Of a stretch of DNA of 64,000 nucleotides, positions 9,280 to 17,987 are shown one piece after another. The position numbers were made by a program, and so were the translations under genes. Position 1 is the stretch's first letter, and the number at the start of each line of letters is the position of its first letter. The stretch is taken from positions 88,258 to 152,257 of the forward strand of contig JALHMX010000005.1 of NCBI GenBank assembly GCA_022843825.1, given 5' to 3'. Origin of the DNA: Pseudobdellovibrionaceae bacterium. Its GTDB lineage: Bacteria > Bdellovibrionota > Bdellovibrionia > Bdellovibrionales > Bdellovibrionaceae. The notes below the pieces were generated by a model that made no database searches, had not been told where the DNA came from, and was given only the letters and a program-made list of their open reading frames with translations.

Positions 9280-9295
9280 ACGCGATTCTCCATTG

Positions 9296-10063
9296 TTAAA
9301 ATACAAAACCATTATCTAATAAAATTTTCTTTATTGGTGTAAACGTAATATATTGCCCAAAATTCACAATAGCCTCTGTACGTGTTCCATCTGAATTAAA
9401 CTCTCCATCTCCAGATAAATGCATGCCAACCATATGTCCATTTTGCGCGTTCAGTATGGCCGCTCCACTACTTCCCACTTCAGTATCACAAACATGATGT
9501 ATTGAGTTCGGTCGATTGTCTATTGGTCTAACTTTTTTTAACCGACAATACTGTGACCACGATAATGGAGCTTCATTAGGATATGAGAAAATAGTAAACC
9601 ACTGAGACGTCCGCGGTTTGTTATACCAATCAACGACTATAAACTCCTTAGGTGGATTTGAAATTTTCATTATTGCAAAGTCCAGATCTAGGTCATCGTT
9701 TTTTTGCATAGCGATAACCTCAACACATTTGGATATCCTAGGGTTTGCCCCATCAGCAGTTTGTTTCCAAGTTATAGTCTCATCGATACAAGGTTGATTT
9801 AATTTTAGGTCGCCATCAAAAAAAGTCTGCCAAAAACAATGTCCAGCAGTCAAAGCATACCCCTGCCCGATATGAGTTATCGTACACCCTGAACTCAGGT
9901 TGCCTATGGCAGGCATTAAACTTTTAAAGCGTCTCGGGATATTAGATAAGTCGTCTTTAACGAGGACTAAGTCATTTTCACCGATAATCCTGAAAAACGA
10001 ATGAGCCTGCGTGCTGATACCGCAAGCCAGAGAAATCGATAGAATAATAAACAAAATTTTCAC
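9296..10063 (-). CDS. Secreted trypsin-like/V8-type serine protease
   Basis: 255 residues with a signal peptide. The catalytic triad is readable: His75 in TAGHC, Asp128 in LDFAIMKI, and Ser199 in VGSSGAAIL, the chymotrypsin-fold order. Cys residues around the His motif and before the Ser loop could form disulfides. The size fits a single peptidase domain with no extra modules. It is the first gene of a pair with the exported NADAR-like protein (16-bp gap). Probably acts in the periplasm or outside the cell; the target is unknown. Confidence 0.85.
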   Translation of the reverse strand: MKILFIILSISLACGISTQAHSFFRIIGENDLVLVKDDLSNIPRRFKSLMPAIGNLSSGCTITHIGQGYALTAGHCFWQTFFDGDLKLNQPCIDETITWKQTADGANPRISKCVEVIAMQKNDDLDLDFAIMKISNPPKEFIVVDWYNKPRTSQWFTIFSYPNEAPLSWSQYCRLKKVRPIDNRPNSIHHVCDTEVGSSGAAILNAQNGHMVGMHLSGDGEFNSDGTRTEAIVNFGQYITFTPIKKILLDNGFVF

Positions 10064-10092
10064 AACTCCTCCTTATCTTTTCATTTGTATAA

Positions 10093-10683
10093 TTATAGCT
10101 TTTTGATTCCAACCAAAAAGATCTCTTTTGAAATTTTTCGTGTGGAATCTGGCTTTATAGCTTCAAACCGGTTAAATTCTTTTTTGATTTGATCTCGCAG
10201 TACAGTAAAATCATCTGAATGAAATAGCTTGCACACAAAATGGCCATCTTTTTTAAGAAATTGTCGTGCAACATTCAAAGCCAGCTCGCAGAGCTCAAAA
10301 GAACGGACCTGATCCGTAAGCCTTATGCCCGTAGTCTTAGGCGCCATATCCGATAAAACCACATCAAACGGCTCATTGAAGCCGTGCTCTATAAAAACCT
10401 TATCGAGGTTCATATCCCTTAAATCTGCTTGAACGAAGTGAGCATTCGGCAGCTTGAGATTAATCGCGGTCAAGTCTACTCCTAAGATTCGACCTTGAGG
10501 GCCAACTTTTTTAGAACAGTATTGAGACCACGATCCTGGAGATGCCCCAAGATCTAAAATCTTATTATGAGGATGAATAATTTTTAGCCGTTGATCAATT
10601 TCTTCTAATTTAAATACTGAGCGCGCTGCAAAATTCTGCTCTTTGGCCTTCTTAAAATAATGATCTTTTGGATTGTATCCCAT
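10093..10683 (-). CDS. rlmE: 23S rRNA (uridine-2'-O) methyltransferase RlmE/FtsJ
   Basis: 196 residues, the usual length. The SAM-binding motif LDLGASPGSWSQY is at about residues 45-57. The LSDMAP motif and the CKLF lysine belong to the K-D-K-E catalytic tetrad of the RrmJ family, which methylates U2552 in the A-loop of 23S rRNA. The N-terminal YFKKAKEQNFAARSVFKL is the family's RNA-binding opening. It lies 29 bp before the secreted protease gene and is divergent from a small membrane protein gene. Confidence 0.9.
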   Translation of the reverse strand: MGYNPKDHYFKKAKEQNFAARSVFKLEEIDQRLKIIHPHNKILDLGASPGSWSQYCSKKVGPQGRILGVDLTAINLKLPNAHFVQADLRDMNLDKVFIEHGFNEPFDVVLSDMAPKTTGIRLTDQVRSFELCELALNVARQFLKKDGHFVCKLFHSDDFTVLRDQIKKEFNRFEAIKPDSTRKISKEIFLVGIKKL

Positions 10684-10739
10684 CCGCCTCGAATACCAAA
10701 CTTCTTGTGTCCTGTCACAGAGTGTTTTACGTTCAGTGG

Positions 10740-10901
10740 ATGGACGTTATTTGGATTCTTATTTTCTTTTTTGCCTTCGTGACTATTGTTTTTGTAGGTT
10801 TTGCTTTCTTTTTTCCAGAATGGGTCGGAATTACTGGTAAAAAAGCCTTAGAAATTCAAAAACATCAAAAAGAAGATACCACTCAAGCCGCTGACGAGTG
10901 A
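10740..10901 (+). CDS. Small single-span membrane protein, 53 aa
   Basis: I took the ATG at 10740 (MDVIWILIFF); an earlier ATG at 10668 would overlap the start of rlmE and add a non-hydrophobic leader. The protein is one transmembrane helix of about 25 residues, with aromatic residues, followed by a charged tail ending DTTQAADE. No ribosome-binding site is clear. It overlaps the end of the MFS gene tail to tail by 19 bp. Function unknown. Confidence 0.45.
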   Translation: MDVIWILIFFFAFVTIVFVGFAFFFPEWVGITGKKALEIQKHQKEDTTQAADE

Positions 10902-12169
10902 TCTCGCTTAACTTTTACCTTAAGTAAAAAATACAAACCAAAACAGAATAAAATAAGTAGGCTTAGGATCGCTTTTCTTACGTCATGAAAATACATCATA
11001 AAAACAGCCATAAGCAAGGGCCCTAAAACTGAAGCAAATTTGCCAAGGAGATTATAAAACCCAAAATACTCTCCGGCATTATGCGCTGGGATCAGTTGAG
11101 CAAATAGCGATCTAGATAGCGCCTGTATAGTCCCTTGAGCCAACCCTATAAGGCCTGCCATGGCGTAGAAATGAGTTTCAGATCTCATCTGGGTCGCAGA
11201 TAAAACAACTCCGATGTAGATCATAACTCCTACTGAAATAACAGCTTTGGGGCCGAAGCGGTGAGCTAGTGTGCCGGAAAGATACGCCGCTGGGAATCCT
11301 ACTGCTTGTGTTAAAATCAGCGCCTTGATTAAGGAGCCTGAATCCAAGTTAATCGATACGCCAAAATCTACAGCCATACCCATCATTGTTGCAACGCCAT
11401 CAATATAAAACCAATAGGCCAATAGAAAATACATCAAATTGCGATTTTGCCTGATTTTAGAAAAGGTTACAGCTAACTGAGAAAAGCAATTCTTTAAAAG
11501 AACAGATAGTTTTTCAGATGAAATATTATGACTTGGTTCTTCGACATTCATCATTATGGGTATTGTTAATAAAAACCACCAAACGGCAACTGTCATAAAG
11601 GATACCAGTATCGCCGCTGTTGCTGACTCTAAGCCAAACAGTTCGGGCTTTAAATACATTAAAACGTTAACACTGAATAAAACCCCACCAGCCAAGTAAC
11701 CAAAGCCAAATCCTAAGGAAGATACCATATCATAAAATCGTGGTTTGGTTACTGAGACCAGCAAAGAGTCATAAAATACTGTACTTCCTGTGCAGCAAAG
11801 TAAAGCAAATCCATAGAGTACTGCCGCCGGAAACCACTGCCCCTGAGGGATAAAAGCCAGGCTAAAAGTAGACAACGCCCCCATTAACATAAAAACAAAC
11901 AACAAGATTTTTTTGTATTTTTTCTTGTCCGAAATAACACCCAGTATCGGCGACATAATTGCGAGCAGGAACCCAGATATAGCCAAAATCCACCCTAAAC
12001 GCTGGGTACTTAATGCGACATCGGCTCCCATACTCCAATATTTTTTAAAAAAAATAGGGAAAAAGCCGGCCATCACAGTTGTATAGAATGCGCTGTTGGC
12101 GCAGTCATAGAGCACCCAGGAAACGACAGACTTGTTCCACATCTTATCTTTAACAGCCTTGGTCTCCAT
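10883..12169 (-). CDS. UMF1-family MFS transporter
   Basis: 428 residues, about 12 transmembrane segments. The opening SWVLYDCANSAFYTTVMAGF is the signature of the UMF1/BtlA-type (Atg22-like) branch of the major facilitator superfamily, and GVISDKKKYKK is the loop 2-3 motif. I chose the ATG at 12169 because AGGA lies 8 bp upstream; a GTG at 12175 is also in frame. The substrate of bacterial members is not established. Stands alone, divergent from the Rrf2 regulator, which might control it. Confidence 0.8.
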   Translation of the reverse strand: METKAVKDKMWNKSVVSWVLYDCANSAFYTTVMAGFFPIFFKKYWSMGADVALSTQRLGWILAISGFLLAIMSPILGVISDKKKYKKILLFVFMLMGALSTFSLAFIPQGQWFPAAVLYGFALLCCTGSTVFYDSLLVSVTKPRFYDMVSSLGFGFGYLAGGVLFSVNVLMYLKPELFGLESATAAILVSFMTVAVWWFLLTIPIMMNVEEPSHNISSEKLSVLLKNCFSQLAVTFSKIRQNRNLMYFLLAYWFYIDGVATMMGMAVDFGVSINLDSGSLIKALILTQAVGFPAAYLSGTLAHRFGPKAVISVGVMIYIGVVLSATQMRSETHFYAMAGLIGLAQGTIQALSRSLFAQLIPAHNAGEYFGFYNLLGKFASVLGPLLMAVFMMYFHDVRKAILSLLILFCFGLYFLLKVKVKRDHSSAA

Positions 12170-12213
12170 ATTCACATTCCTTTGTAATATGTAAATAGCA
12201 TAGGGATATATAT

Positions 12214-12254
12214 GGAATTTGTCTTGAAAAAAAAGCAGTTTAAGTACAAATTCC
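12214..12254. promoter_or_regulatory. Inverted repeat ahead of the Rrf2 gene, possible operator
   Basis: GGAATTTGT (12214-12222) and ACAAATTCC (12246-12254) are perfect 9-bp inverted arms 23 bp apart, ending 4 bp before the Rrf2 ATG. A weak TTGAAA (12224-12229) lies between them. Position suits autoregulation by an Rrf2 dimer; a matching hairpin in mRNA is the alternative. Confidence 0.35.
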
Positions 12255-12258
12255 TGTT

Positions 12259-12681
12259 ATGGTAAATGTTCAATTTGCGACTTCTGTTCATATAATCTTG
12301 GCTCTGGCCCTAATGTCAAAAGAGACCAAGCGATTGCCTAATTCCGATAGTTTGGCAGAAAGCATACAAACTAATCCGGTGGTAGTTCGGCGCTTGCTTT
12401 CTTTATTGAACAAAGCAGGTCTTATTAAGTCCACTCGTGGAAAAAATGGTGGCGTACAACTTAAGAAAAGTCCTCCTGAAATTACTTTAAAAGATGTTTA
12501 TTTAGCCTTAGAAATAGAAGAGTGCGTAAAGCCTCATAATAAGCCGCCACACAAAGAGTGCCCCGTAAGCTGTTCTATTCATGGCATCATGAGCAGCATT
12601 GCCGAAGGCTATCAGAAAACTAACTTAAAATATCTTGAGTCACTTAAGCTATCGGACCTTTTAAAAAAAATAAAAGCTTAA
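12259..12681 (+). CDS. Rrf2-family transcriptional regulator
   Basis: 140 residues. The N-terminal winged helix-turn-helix and the GLIKSTRGKNGGVQL wing (about residues 54-68) are typical of Rrf2 proteins. Three Cys (89, 101, 105) sit in the region where IscR, NsrR and RsrR hold an Fe-S cluster, though the spacing is not that of IscR, so a redox or metal sensor of another subtype is likely. It is followed after 6 bp by a pseudouridine synthase gene, so the two may be co-transcribed. An inverted repeat upstream suggests autoregulation. Confidence 0.85.
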   Translation: MVNVQFATSVHIILALALMSKETKRLPNSDSLAESIQTNPVVVRRLLSLLNKAGLIKSTRGKNGGVQLKKSPPEITLKDVYLALEIEECVKPHNKPPHKECPVSCSIHGIMSSIAEGYQKTNLKYLESLKLSDLLKKIKA

Positions 12682-12687
12682 GCACCC

Positions 12688-13437
12688 ATGGATGCAATTC
12701 GTTTTGCTGATTCTTTTGAACCGACCATGACCTATGAAGATGAGCACCTGCTTATCCTTTCCAAACCTTCCGCTTATTACGTACATCCCCCGGAAAACAA
12801 GTATGCTAAACAAAAGGTGGGAAGAAACACATGCATTCACTGGCTATCGGATCACCACCAATTAAAGAGCTTCCCGATCCATCGTTTAGATTATGCCACT
12901 GAAGGTTTGGTCTTATTTGGAAAAACAGCTGTAGCCACGACCAAGCTGAATGAAATGATGCGCGCTAAGGAAATTAAAAAATACTATGATGCCATTGTGC
13001 GTGGTTGGTTTAAACAGCCCTACGGCATTATTGATCTGCCGCTTGAACTGGATTCGACTGGGGATCTTGTTGATTGCCTGACCTTATACGGCACGCTCTA
13101 CCAAATGGAATTCAATGAATCGGTTAATTCAAAATTTAGTACAAGCCGTTATTCTTGGGTCGACATCGAACTGAAAACGGGGCGGTGGCATCAGATCCGT
13201 CGACATATGAATCGCGTGGCTCATCCGGTGATCGGGGATCGCGAACACGGAGATTCTCACCATAACCGCTTTTTCCGCGACCACTTAAAGGTCGACGGCC
13301 TTTGCCTAAAAGCCAAAAGACTAGTTTTCACTCACCCTATCGAAAATAAAGTCATCGACATCACTTCACCGATGAGTCCCAAGTGGCAGCGCCTGACTGA
13401 TTTGTTTTGTAAATCACAGGCTCCGGATCTTACGTAA
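12688..13437 (+). CDS. RluA-family pseudouridine synthase, TruC-like
   Basis: 249 residues. The catalytic motif HRLDYATEGLVLFGK gives the nucleophile Asp68. A KYYDAIVRGW block and the GRWHQIRRHMNRVAHPVIGD block complete the RluA family fold without an S4 domain. The short length and the HRLDYATEG plus HQIRRHM pattern resemble TruC, which modifies U65 of tRNA, more than RluD; the exact target is inferred. Starts 6 bp after the Rrf2 gene. Confidence 0.85.
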   Translation: MDAIRFADSFEPTMTYEDEHLLILSKPSAYYVHPPENKYAKQKVGRNTCIHWLSDHHQLKSFPIHRLDYATEGLVLFGKTAVATTKLNEMMRAKEIKKYYDAIVRGWFKQPYGIIDLPLELDSTGDLVDCLTLYGTLYQMEFNESVNSKFSTSRYSWVDIELKTGRWHQIRRHMNRVAHPVIGDREHGDSHHNRFFRDHLKVDGLCLKAKRLVFTHPIENKVIDITSPMSPKWQRLTDLFCKSQAPDLT

Positions 13438-13510
13438 TAGCTACGAAGTTTATTATCTTACGAATGTGTGTCGCCACGTTGCCTACTAATACCTACAAAG
13501 CATATTTATA

Positions 13511-14074
13511 CTACGCAATTGTCCGCGCTTTTCTTTGCCTTAATCGATAAATAAACTGATTGAACTGTTTCAAGTACATTTCTCGCTCTTGATATCCTAG
13601 TTCACGTTGTCGGTGATTTCCTTCGAAATAGCCTCTTAAACCCAACTCTTCAAGTTTACTCATCAACACTCTGGTAAAAGCCAACCCATCCCAAAACCGA
13701 CCAAAAGAACTTGATCTATGAGCCCCTGTAATTTTACGAGACAATATTGCGGCAAACGTTCTTAAAAAGTTTTGGAACCTTTCTTTATCTTTAAAACGGA
13801 CTTTCAAATGCAAATGATTTCCCATATTCACAAAATCCAGAATCTCTATATAGAATTTCTTAGCTCTTTCCTTAATTAAACTTTGGACTAATCCTTTGTG
13901 GACATAAAAAGAAAGTTTTCCCGTCGCTTTACTTGATTTAAAGACCACATGATGAACCAAACCTTCAATTAAAGGACGCGCCACTTTTCGTCTTTTCTTT
14001 AAAGATATCCCGCCAAAGCTATAGGCTTTGACGGCTCTGAGATCTTTTTGAGGAATAAGATTTAACTGTGACAT
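13511..14074 (-). CDS. HUH (Y1) transposase, REP-associated type
   Basis: 187 residues from ATG 14074 (the frame opens earlier, at 14110, with a poorer N-terminus). Within NMGNHLHLKV lies the HxH metal-binding pair (His87, His89) of Y1 tyrosine transposases, and a FGRFWDGLAFTRVL block matches the RAYT/TnpA_REP type, which handles single-stranded palindromic ends. No IS200/IS605 partner (TnpB) and no clear element ends are nearby, so it may be a resident RAYT rather than an active insertion sequence. Palindromes lie upstream at 14273-14296 and 14331-14383. Confidence 0.75.
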   Translation of the reverse strand: MSQLNLIPQKDLRAVKAYSFGGISLKKRRKVARPLIEGLVHHVVFKSSKATGKLSFYVHKGLVQSLIKERAKKFYIEILDFVNMGNHLHLKVRFKDKERFQNFLRTFAAILSRKITGAHRSSSFGRFWDGLAFTRVLMSKLEELGLRGYFEGNHRQRELGYQEREMYLKQFNQFIYRLRQRKARTIA

Positions 14075-14378
14075 ACGGGGCAGTATATTTAATCTACAAA
14101 CGAGAGTCAAATATTATTTACTAATTACATGTATTTATCTTATGATTTCGTTAGAAAGTATCGCAAATATCATCAAGTAGTTCGTATATCATTTTAAGTA
14201 GTTGATCGTTAGAAATTGATCGCTTATGACATCTTCAATAGAGGATTCTGACGTCGCGAAGTAGGAAATATTAGCTTGATAATAAAGTATCAAGCTGCAT
14301 TAATAAATTAACTGTACCTGCGGGAAGTGTGTTAGTTTTTAAAGAGGGTGCGCAGGCAATTAGACGGGATACTGAAAA
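14075..14378. other. Gene-free stretch with two inverted repeats
   Basis: 304 bp between the transposase gene and rarA, both on the minus strand. AGCTTGATA (14273-14281) and TATCAAGCT (14288-14296) form a perfect 9-bp hairpin. GTTAGTTTT (14331-14339) and AAAACTAAC (14375-14383, overlapping the rarA stop) form another with a long loop. They could end rarA transcription or be targets of the neighbouring transposase. No gene is seen. Confidence 0.4.
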
Positions 14379-15665
14379 CTAACTCTCTCCGCGGATCCAA
14401 TTTAAGTATTCGGTGATGTTTTTTTCAAAGCCGCGATTTAGGGGCTCATAGAACTTCTGGGGCTTCATATCTTGAGGCCAATAGTTTTGTTCGACGTAAC
14501 CTTTAGCGTAGCTATGGGGATATTTATAACCCTCAATTTTAGAGGCTGAGCGCAGAATGGCAGGAATATCGTAATTAATATGGGTCTTTACGTACTCCAT
14601 GGCCTTGTTTATCGCTTCATAACTGGCATTAGACTTCGGACACGATGCTAAAAAGGTTACCCCTTGGGCCAAATTAATTCGACACTCAGGCATACCGATG
14701 GCCTCCACTGCCTGTAAACACGCAACAGCTAACGGCAGCGCGCGGGGCTCGGCATTTCCTATATCTTCACTGGCAAAAATAATCATGCGACGCGCGACAA
14801 AAACTGGGTCTTCGCCGCCCTCTAACATGCGGGCCAAATACAACAACGCCGCATCTGGATCAGATCCGCGCAAAGACTTAATAAATGCAGAAATAGTATC
14901 GTAGTGTTGATCTGACTTTTTATCATAACTGAGAACCCTTTTATTTAAAAATTGCTCTACGTTTTTATTTTCTAAAGGAAATAACTCTTTATGCGTCTCT
15001 AACAAATAGACATTCATGATAACTTCAAAAACATTTAGTAATCGACGAGCATCTCCATCTGAAAATCGCGTTAAAGTCTTTATAGTTTCGGGCTTCAGAA
15101 CTTTTTCTAAATCTACCGATTCCTTTATGCAGGCATTTTTTAGAATAATTTCTAAATCATACTCAGTAATTTTTCTAAAATCTAAAATTTGACAGCGGCT
15201 CAGAAGCGCTTTGTTTAATTCATAGCTTGGAAACTCTGTTGTTGCTCCGATCAGATAGACATCCCCGCGTTCCACAAAAGGCAAAAGAACATCTTGCTGT
15301 GTTTTATTAAAACGATGGATTTCATCCACAAATAAAATGGTTTTTTGTCTTTGCTCAAGTTTATAATTTCGGCCAGCCTCACAAGCCGCCTTTAATTCTT
15401 TAACGCCTGCATCCACAGCATTCATTTGAATAAACTGGGATTTATTCTGCTGAGCCAAATTAAGCGCAAAAGTCGTCTTACCCGTACCCGGAGGACCCCA
15501 TAAAATGAGATTTAATAATTGCCCGTTATTAAGCAAAGAGATGATCGGAGATTTACTATTAAAAAGATGATCTTGCCCTATAAGCCCTTTAAGCTGACGC
15601 GGTCGCGAGCGTTCCGCTAACGGCAATAAATCCTGCGATTCTGAGGAAGAAAACAAGTCTGACAT
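14379..15665 (-). CDS. rarA: RarA/MgsA AAA+ recombination factor
   Basis: 428 residues, close to the family's usual length. Walker A GPPGTGKTT (about residues 57-65), Walker B LFVDEIHRF, then the AAA+ lid and a C-terminal oligomerisation region with DPDAALLYLARMLEGGEDP and the RMIIFASEDIGNA motif. RarA acts at stalled replication forks with clamp loader-like and RecA-related functions. It is divergent from kynA across 72 bp. Confidence 0.9.
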   Translation of the reverse strand: MSDLFSSSESQDLLPLAERSRPRQLKGLIGQDHLFNSKSPIISLLNNGQLLNLILWGPPGTGKTTFALNLAQQNKSQFIQMNAVDAGVKELKAACEAGRNYKLEQRQKTILFVDEIHRFNKTQQDVLLPFVERGDVYLIGATTEFPSYELNKALLSRCQILDFRKITEYDLEIILKNACIKESVDLEKVLKPETIKTLTRFSDGDARRLLNVFEVIMNVYLLETHKELFPLENKNVEQFLNKRVLSYDKKSDQHYDTISAFIKSLRGSDPDAALLYLARMLEGGEDPVFVARRMIIFASEDIGNAEPRALPLAVACLQAVEAIGMPECRINLAQGVTFLASCPKSNASYEAINKAMEYVKTHINYDIPAILRSASKIEGYKYPHSYAKGYVEQNYWPQDMKPQKFYEPLNRGFEKNITEYLNWIRGES

Positions 15666-15737
15666 TCACTCAAGTTCTTATCGACAGCAGGTGAATTTTG
15701 CAATAAATAGTTTTATAACTTAGCGCAAGGGGGAAAT

Positions 15738-16844
15738 ATGCATCAAAATCAAGGACCCGTCTATTATGGAGATTACCTTAAATTAGACCAGTTGCTCAAC
15801 TCGCAAGAACCTTTAAGTCGTAAATTTTCTAGCTCAGAAAATCCAGAAGCACATGACGAAATGCTTTTTATAATTGTTCATCAATCCTACGAACTGTGGT
15901 TTAAACAAATTCTTCATGATCTTCGATCAGTAGCAGAGACCTTTAGCCTGCCCTCTCTCCCAGAGCAAGTCTTCGGGCAAATCAATGTGCGCTTAAATCG
16001 TATAACTAAAATTCAAAATATGATTCTTGGCTATTTAGAAATTTTGGAGACCATGACGCCCATGGATTTTCTTGAGTTTAGAAACTTATTAATCCCCGCA
16101 TCTGGATTTCAAAGCACGCAGTTTCGCGAAATTGAAATTCTGATGGGCTTAAAAACTCATGATCGCCAAAGCATAGATAAAGAATTTTTCTTAGGCCGTT
16201 TAAGCGCTGCGGATAAAGAAAAATTGATCAGTTTAGAAAAAACACCTTCTTTACTCGATCAAGTTCAAAAGTGGCTTGAAAGAACCCCTTTTACGAATCA
16301 GTCGACGTTCAACTTCTGGAAAGAATATCAAAAAACTATACATCATATGTTAGAACAAGATAAAGAAACCATTATGTCTAATGTCGCCAAGCTCACACCT
16401 GAGCATCAACAGTTACAATTAGATAATTTAAAAATGACCGAGACCACTTTTGACAGTCTGTTTAATGAAAATTTGCATATGAACTTAGTTCATGAAGGAA
16501 AAAGAAAACTCTCGCAAAAAGCTATTCTAAACGCCCTTTTTATTTTACTTTACCGTGACGAACCTATGTTATCGCAACCTCATCGCATGCTGTCTTTACT
16601 TATGGACATAGACGAAAACTTTACCACCTGGCGATACCGTCACGCACTTTTAGCTAAGCGAATGCTCGGAACTAAAATAGGAACCGGTGGAAGCTCGGGC
16701 CATCAGTATCTAAAAAAAGCCGCCGACAACAACCAGGCTTTTATGGATTTGTTTAATTTGTCTACCTATCTTATTCCGCGCAGTATCTTACCAAAGCTGC
16801 CGGAAGATATAAAAAAACAACTAAACTTTAATCAGCTGAACTAA
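15738..16844 (+). CDS. kynA: Tryptophan 2,3-dioxygenase
   Basis: 368 residues, haem enzyme that opens the indole ring of tryptophan to N-formylkynurenine. Diagnostic segments are the opening VYYGDYLKLDQLL, HQSYELWFKQILHDL (substrate pocket His), the WRYRHALLAKRMLG region carrying the haem-ligand His, and GTGGSSGHQYL, which binds the substrate carboxylate and ammonium. The ATG is preceded by AAGGGGGAAAT, a strong ribosome site. The next gene, a kynureninase-like enzyme, starts 3 bp after it. No formamidase gene is near. Probably cytosolic tryptophan catabolism. Confidence 0.92.
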   Translation: MHQNQGPVYYGDYLKLDQLLNSQEPLSRKFSSSENPEAHDEMLFIIVHQSYELWFKQILHDLRSVAETFSLPSLPEQVFGQINVRLNRITKIQNMILGYLEILETMTPMDFLEFRNLLIPASGFQSTQFREIEILMGLKTHDRQSIDKEFFLGRLSAADKEKLISLEKTPSLLDQVQKWLERTPFTNQSTFNFWKEYQKTIHHMLEQDKETIMSNVAKLTPEHQQLQLDNLKMTETTFDSLFNENLHMNLVHEGKRKLSQKAILNALFILLYRDEPMLSQPHRMLSLLMDIDENFTTWRYRHALLAKRMLGTKIGTGGSSGHQYLKKAADNNQAFMDLFNLSTYLIPRSILPKLPEDIKKQLNFNQLN

Positions 16845-16847
16845 AAC

Positions 16848-17987
16848 ATGTATAAAAAGTTTTACTCCCGTTTTATTAATGCCAATCCTGAAATACAGCA
16901 CTACGCATCCCACAGTCATCACTATTGGCCCGATGTGACGTACGATGCTATGATCGAATACTGGAATGATGCTGCCCGTCTGGTCGACAACAAATGGGAT
17001 TATATACTAGGTCAAAAAGTTCCAGAGACTCAAAAACTCATCGCAGAGGTTTTAAACTTAAAAAACTATGAAAATATTTGTTTTGCTAGCAATACACATG
17101 AACTGCTTATTCGCTTACTTTCATGTTTTAACAAGAAAATTAAAATTCTTACGACTGATTCAGAGTTTTACAGTTTTTCTCGCCAGACTCAAAGATTAAG
17201 CGAAATGGACTTGGCCGAGATCACTTACATACCCACGGAGCCCTTCGATACTTTTAATGAAAGATTCACTTTAGAGGCGCAAAAATATGATTATGATCTT
17301 GTGTTCTTCAGTCAGGTATTTTTTAACTCAGGACTTGCGATTAAAAACTTAGATCTGCTTGTTAATGAATTACACAGCCACAGCAAAATGATCATTGTCG
17401 ACGGCTACCACGGCTTTATGGCGCTGCCTACGGACCTCTCAACAATTCAGGACAAGATATTTTATATCACGGGCTCATATAAATATGCTCAAGGGGGCGA
17501 GGGCTGTTGTTTTATGAGTACGCCCTCAGGCTTTTCTTTGAATCCGATCATTACCGGGTGGTTTGCAGGCTTTGAAAACTTAGCGGATACCCAACAACAG
17601 GTATCTTTTGCACAAGATGGTTATCGTTTTGCTGGATCAACTATGGATTATTCAGCGCTGTATCGACTGAATGCAGCTCTTAAGCTTTTCAAAACTCAAC
17701 AGATTACAGTTCATATAATTCATCAGCATGTTCAAAAACTTCAAAAGAACTTTTTAAAGCATATTGATGAAATAAATCATATTCATATAAATCAAAAAAA
17801 TTTAATTTTGAATGACCTAGAAAACCACGGACATTTTTTTGCTTTTAAACTTCCCGATACAGAGAGCTGCCAAAAACTGATGAGGGAACTTCGACAAAAA
17901 AGAATTATGACTGATTCGCGAAAAAATATTCTACGCTTTGGATTTGGGCTTTATCAAGATGATACTATTAATTTAAAAAGTGTTTAA
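16848..17987 (+). CDS. Kynureninase-like class V PLP enzyme
   Basis: 379 residues, fold-type I PLP enzyme of the class V aminotransferase group. Asp185 in MIIVDGYHGF should hold the pyridine nitrogen, and Lys212 in YITGSYKYAQGGEG is the Schiff-base lysine. The placement directly behind kynA suggests kynureninase (anthranilate plus alanine from kynurenine). The sequence is more divergent than typical KynU, so a related cysteine desulfurase-like activity cannot be excluded. The last 20 bp overlap miaA tail to tail. Confidence 0.7.
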   Translation: MYKKFYSRFINANPEIQHYASHSHHYWPDVTYDAMIEYWNDAARLVDNKWDYILGQKVPETQKLIAEVLNLKNYENICFASNTHELLIRLLSCFNKKIKILTTDSEFYSFSRQTQRLSEMDLAEITYIPTEPFDTFNERFTLEAQKYDYDLVFFSQVFFNSGLAIKNLDLLVNELHSHSKMIIVDGYHGFMALPTDLSTIQDKIFYITGSYKYAQGGEGCCFMSTPSGFSLNPIITGWFAGFENLADTQQQVSFAQDGYRFAGSTMDYSALYRLNAALKLFKTQQITVHIIHQHVQKLQKNFLKHIDEINHIHINQKNLILNDLENHGHFFAFKLPDTESCQKLMRELRQKRIMTDSRKNILRFGFGLYQDDTINLKSV

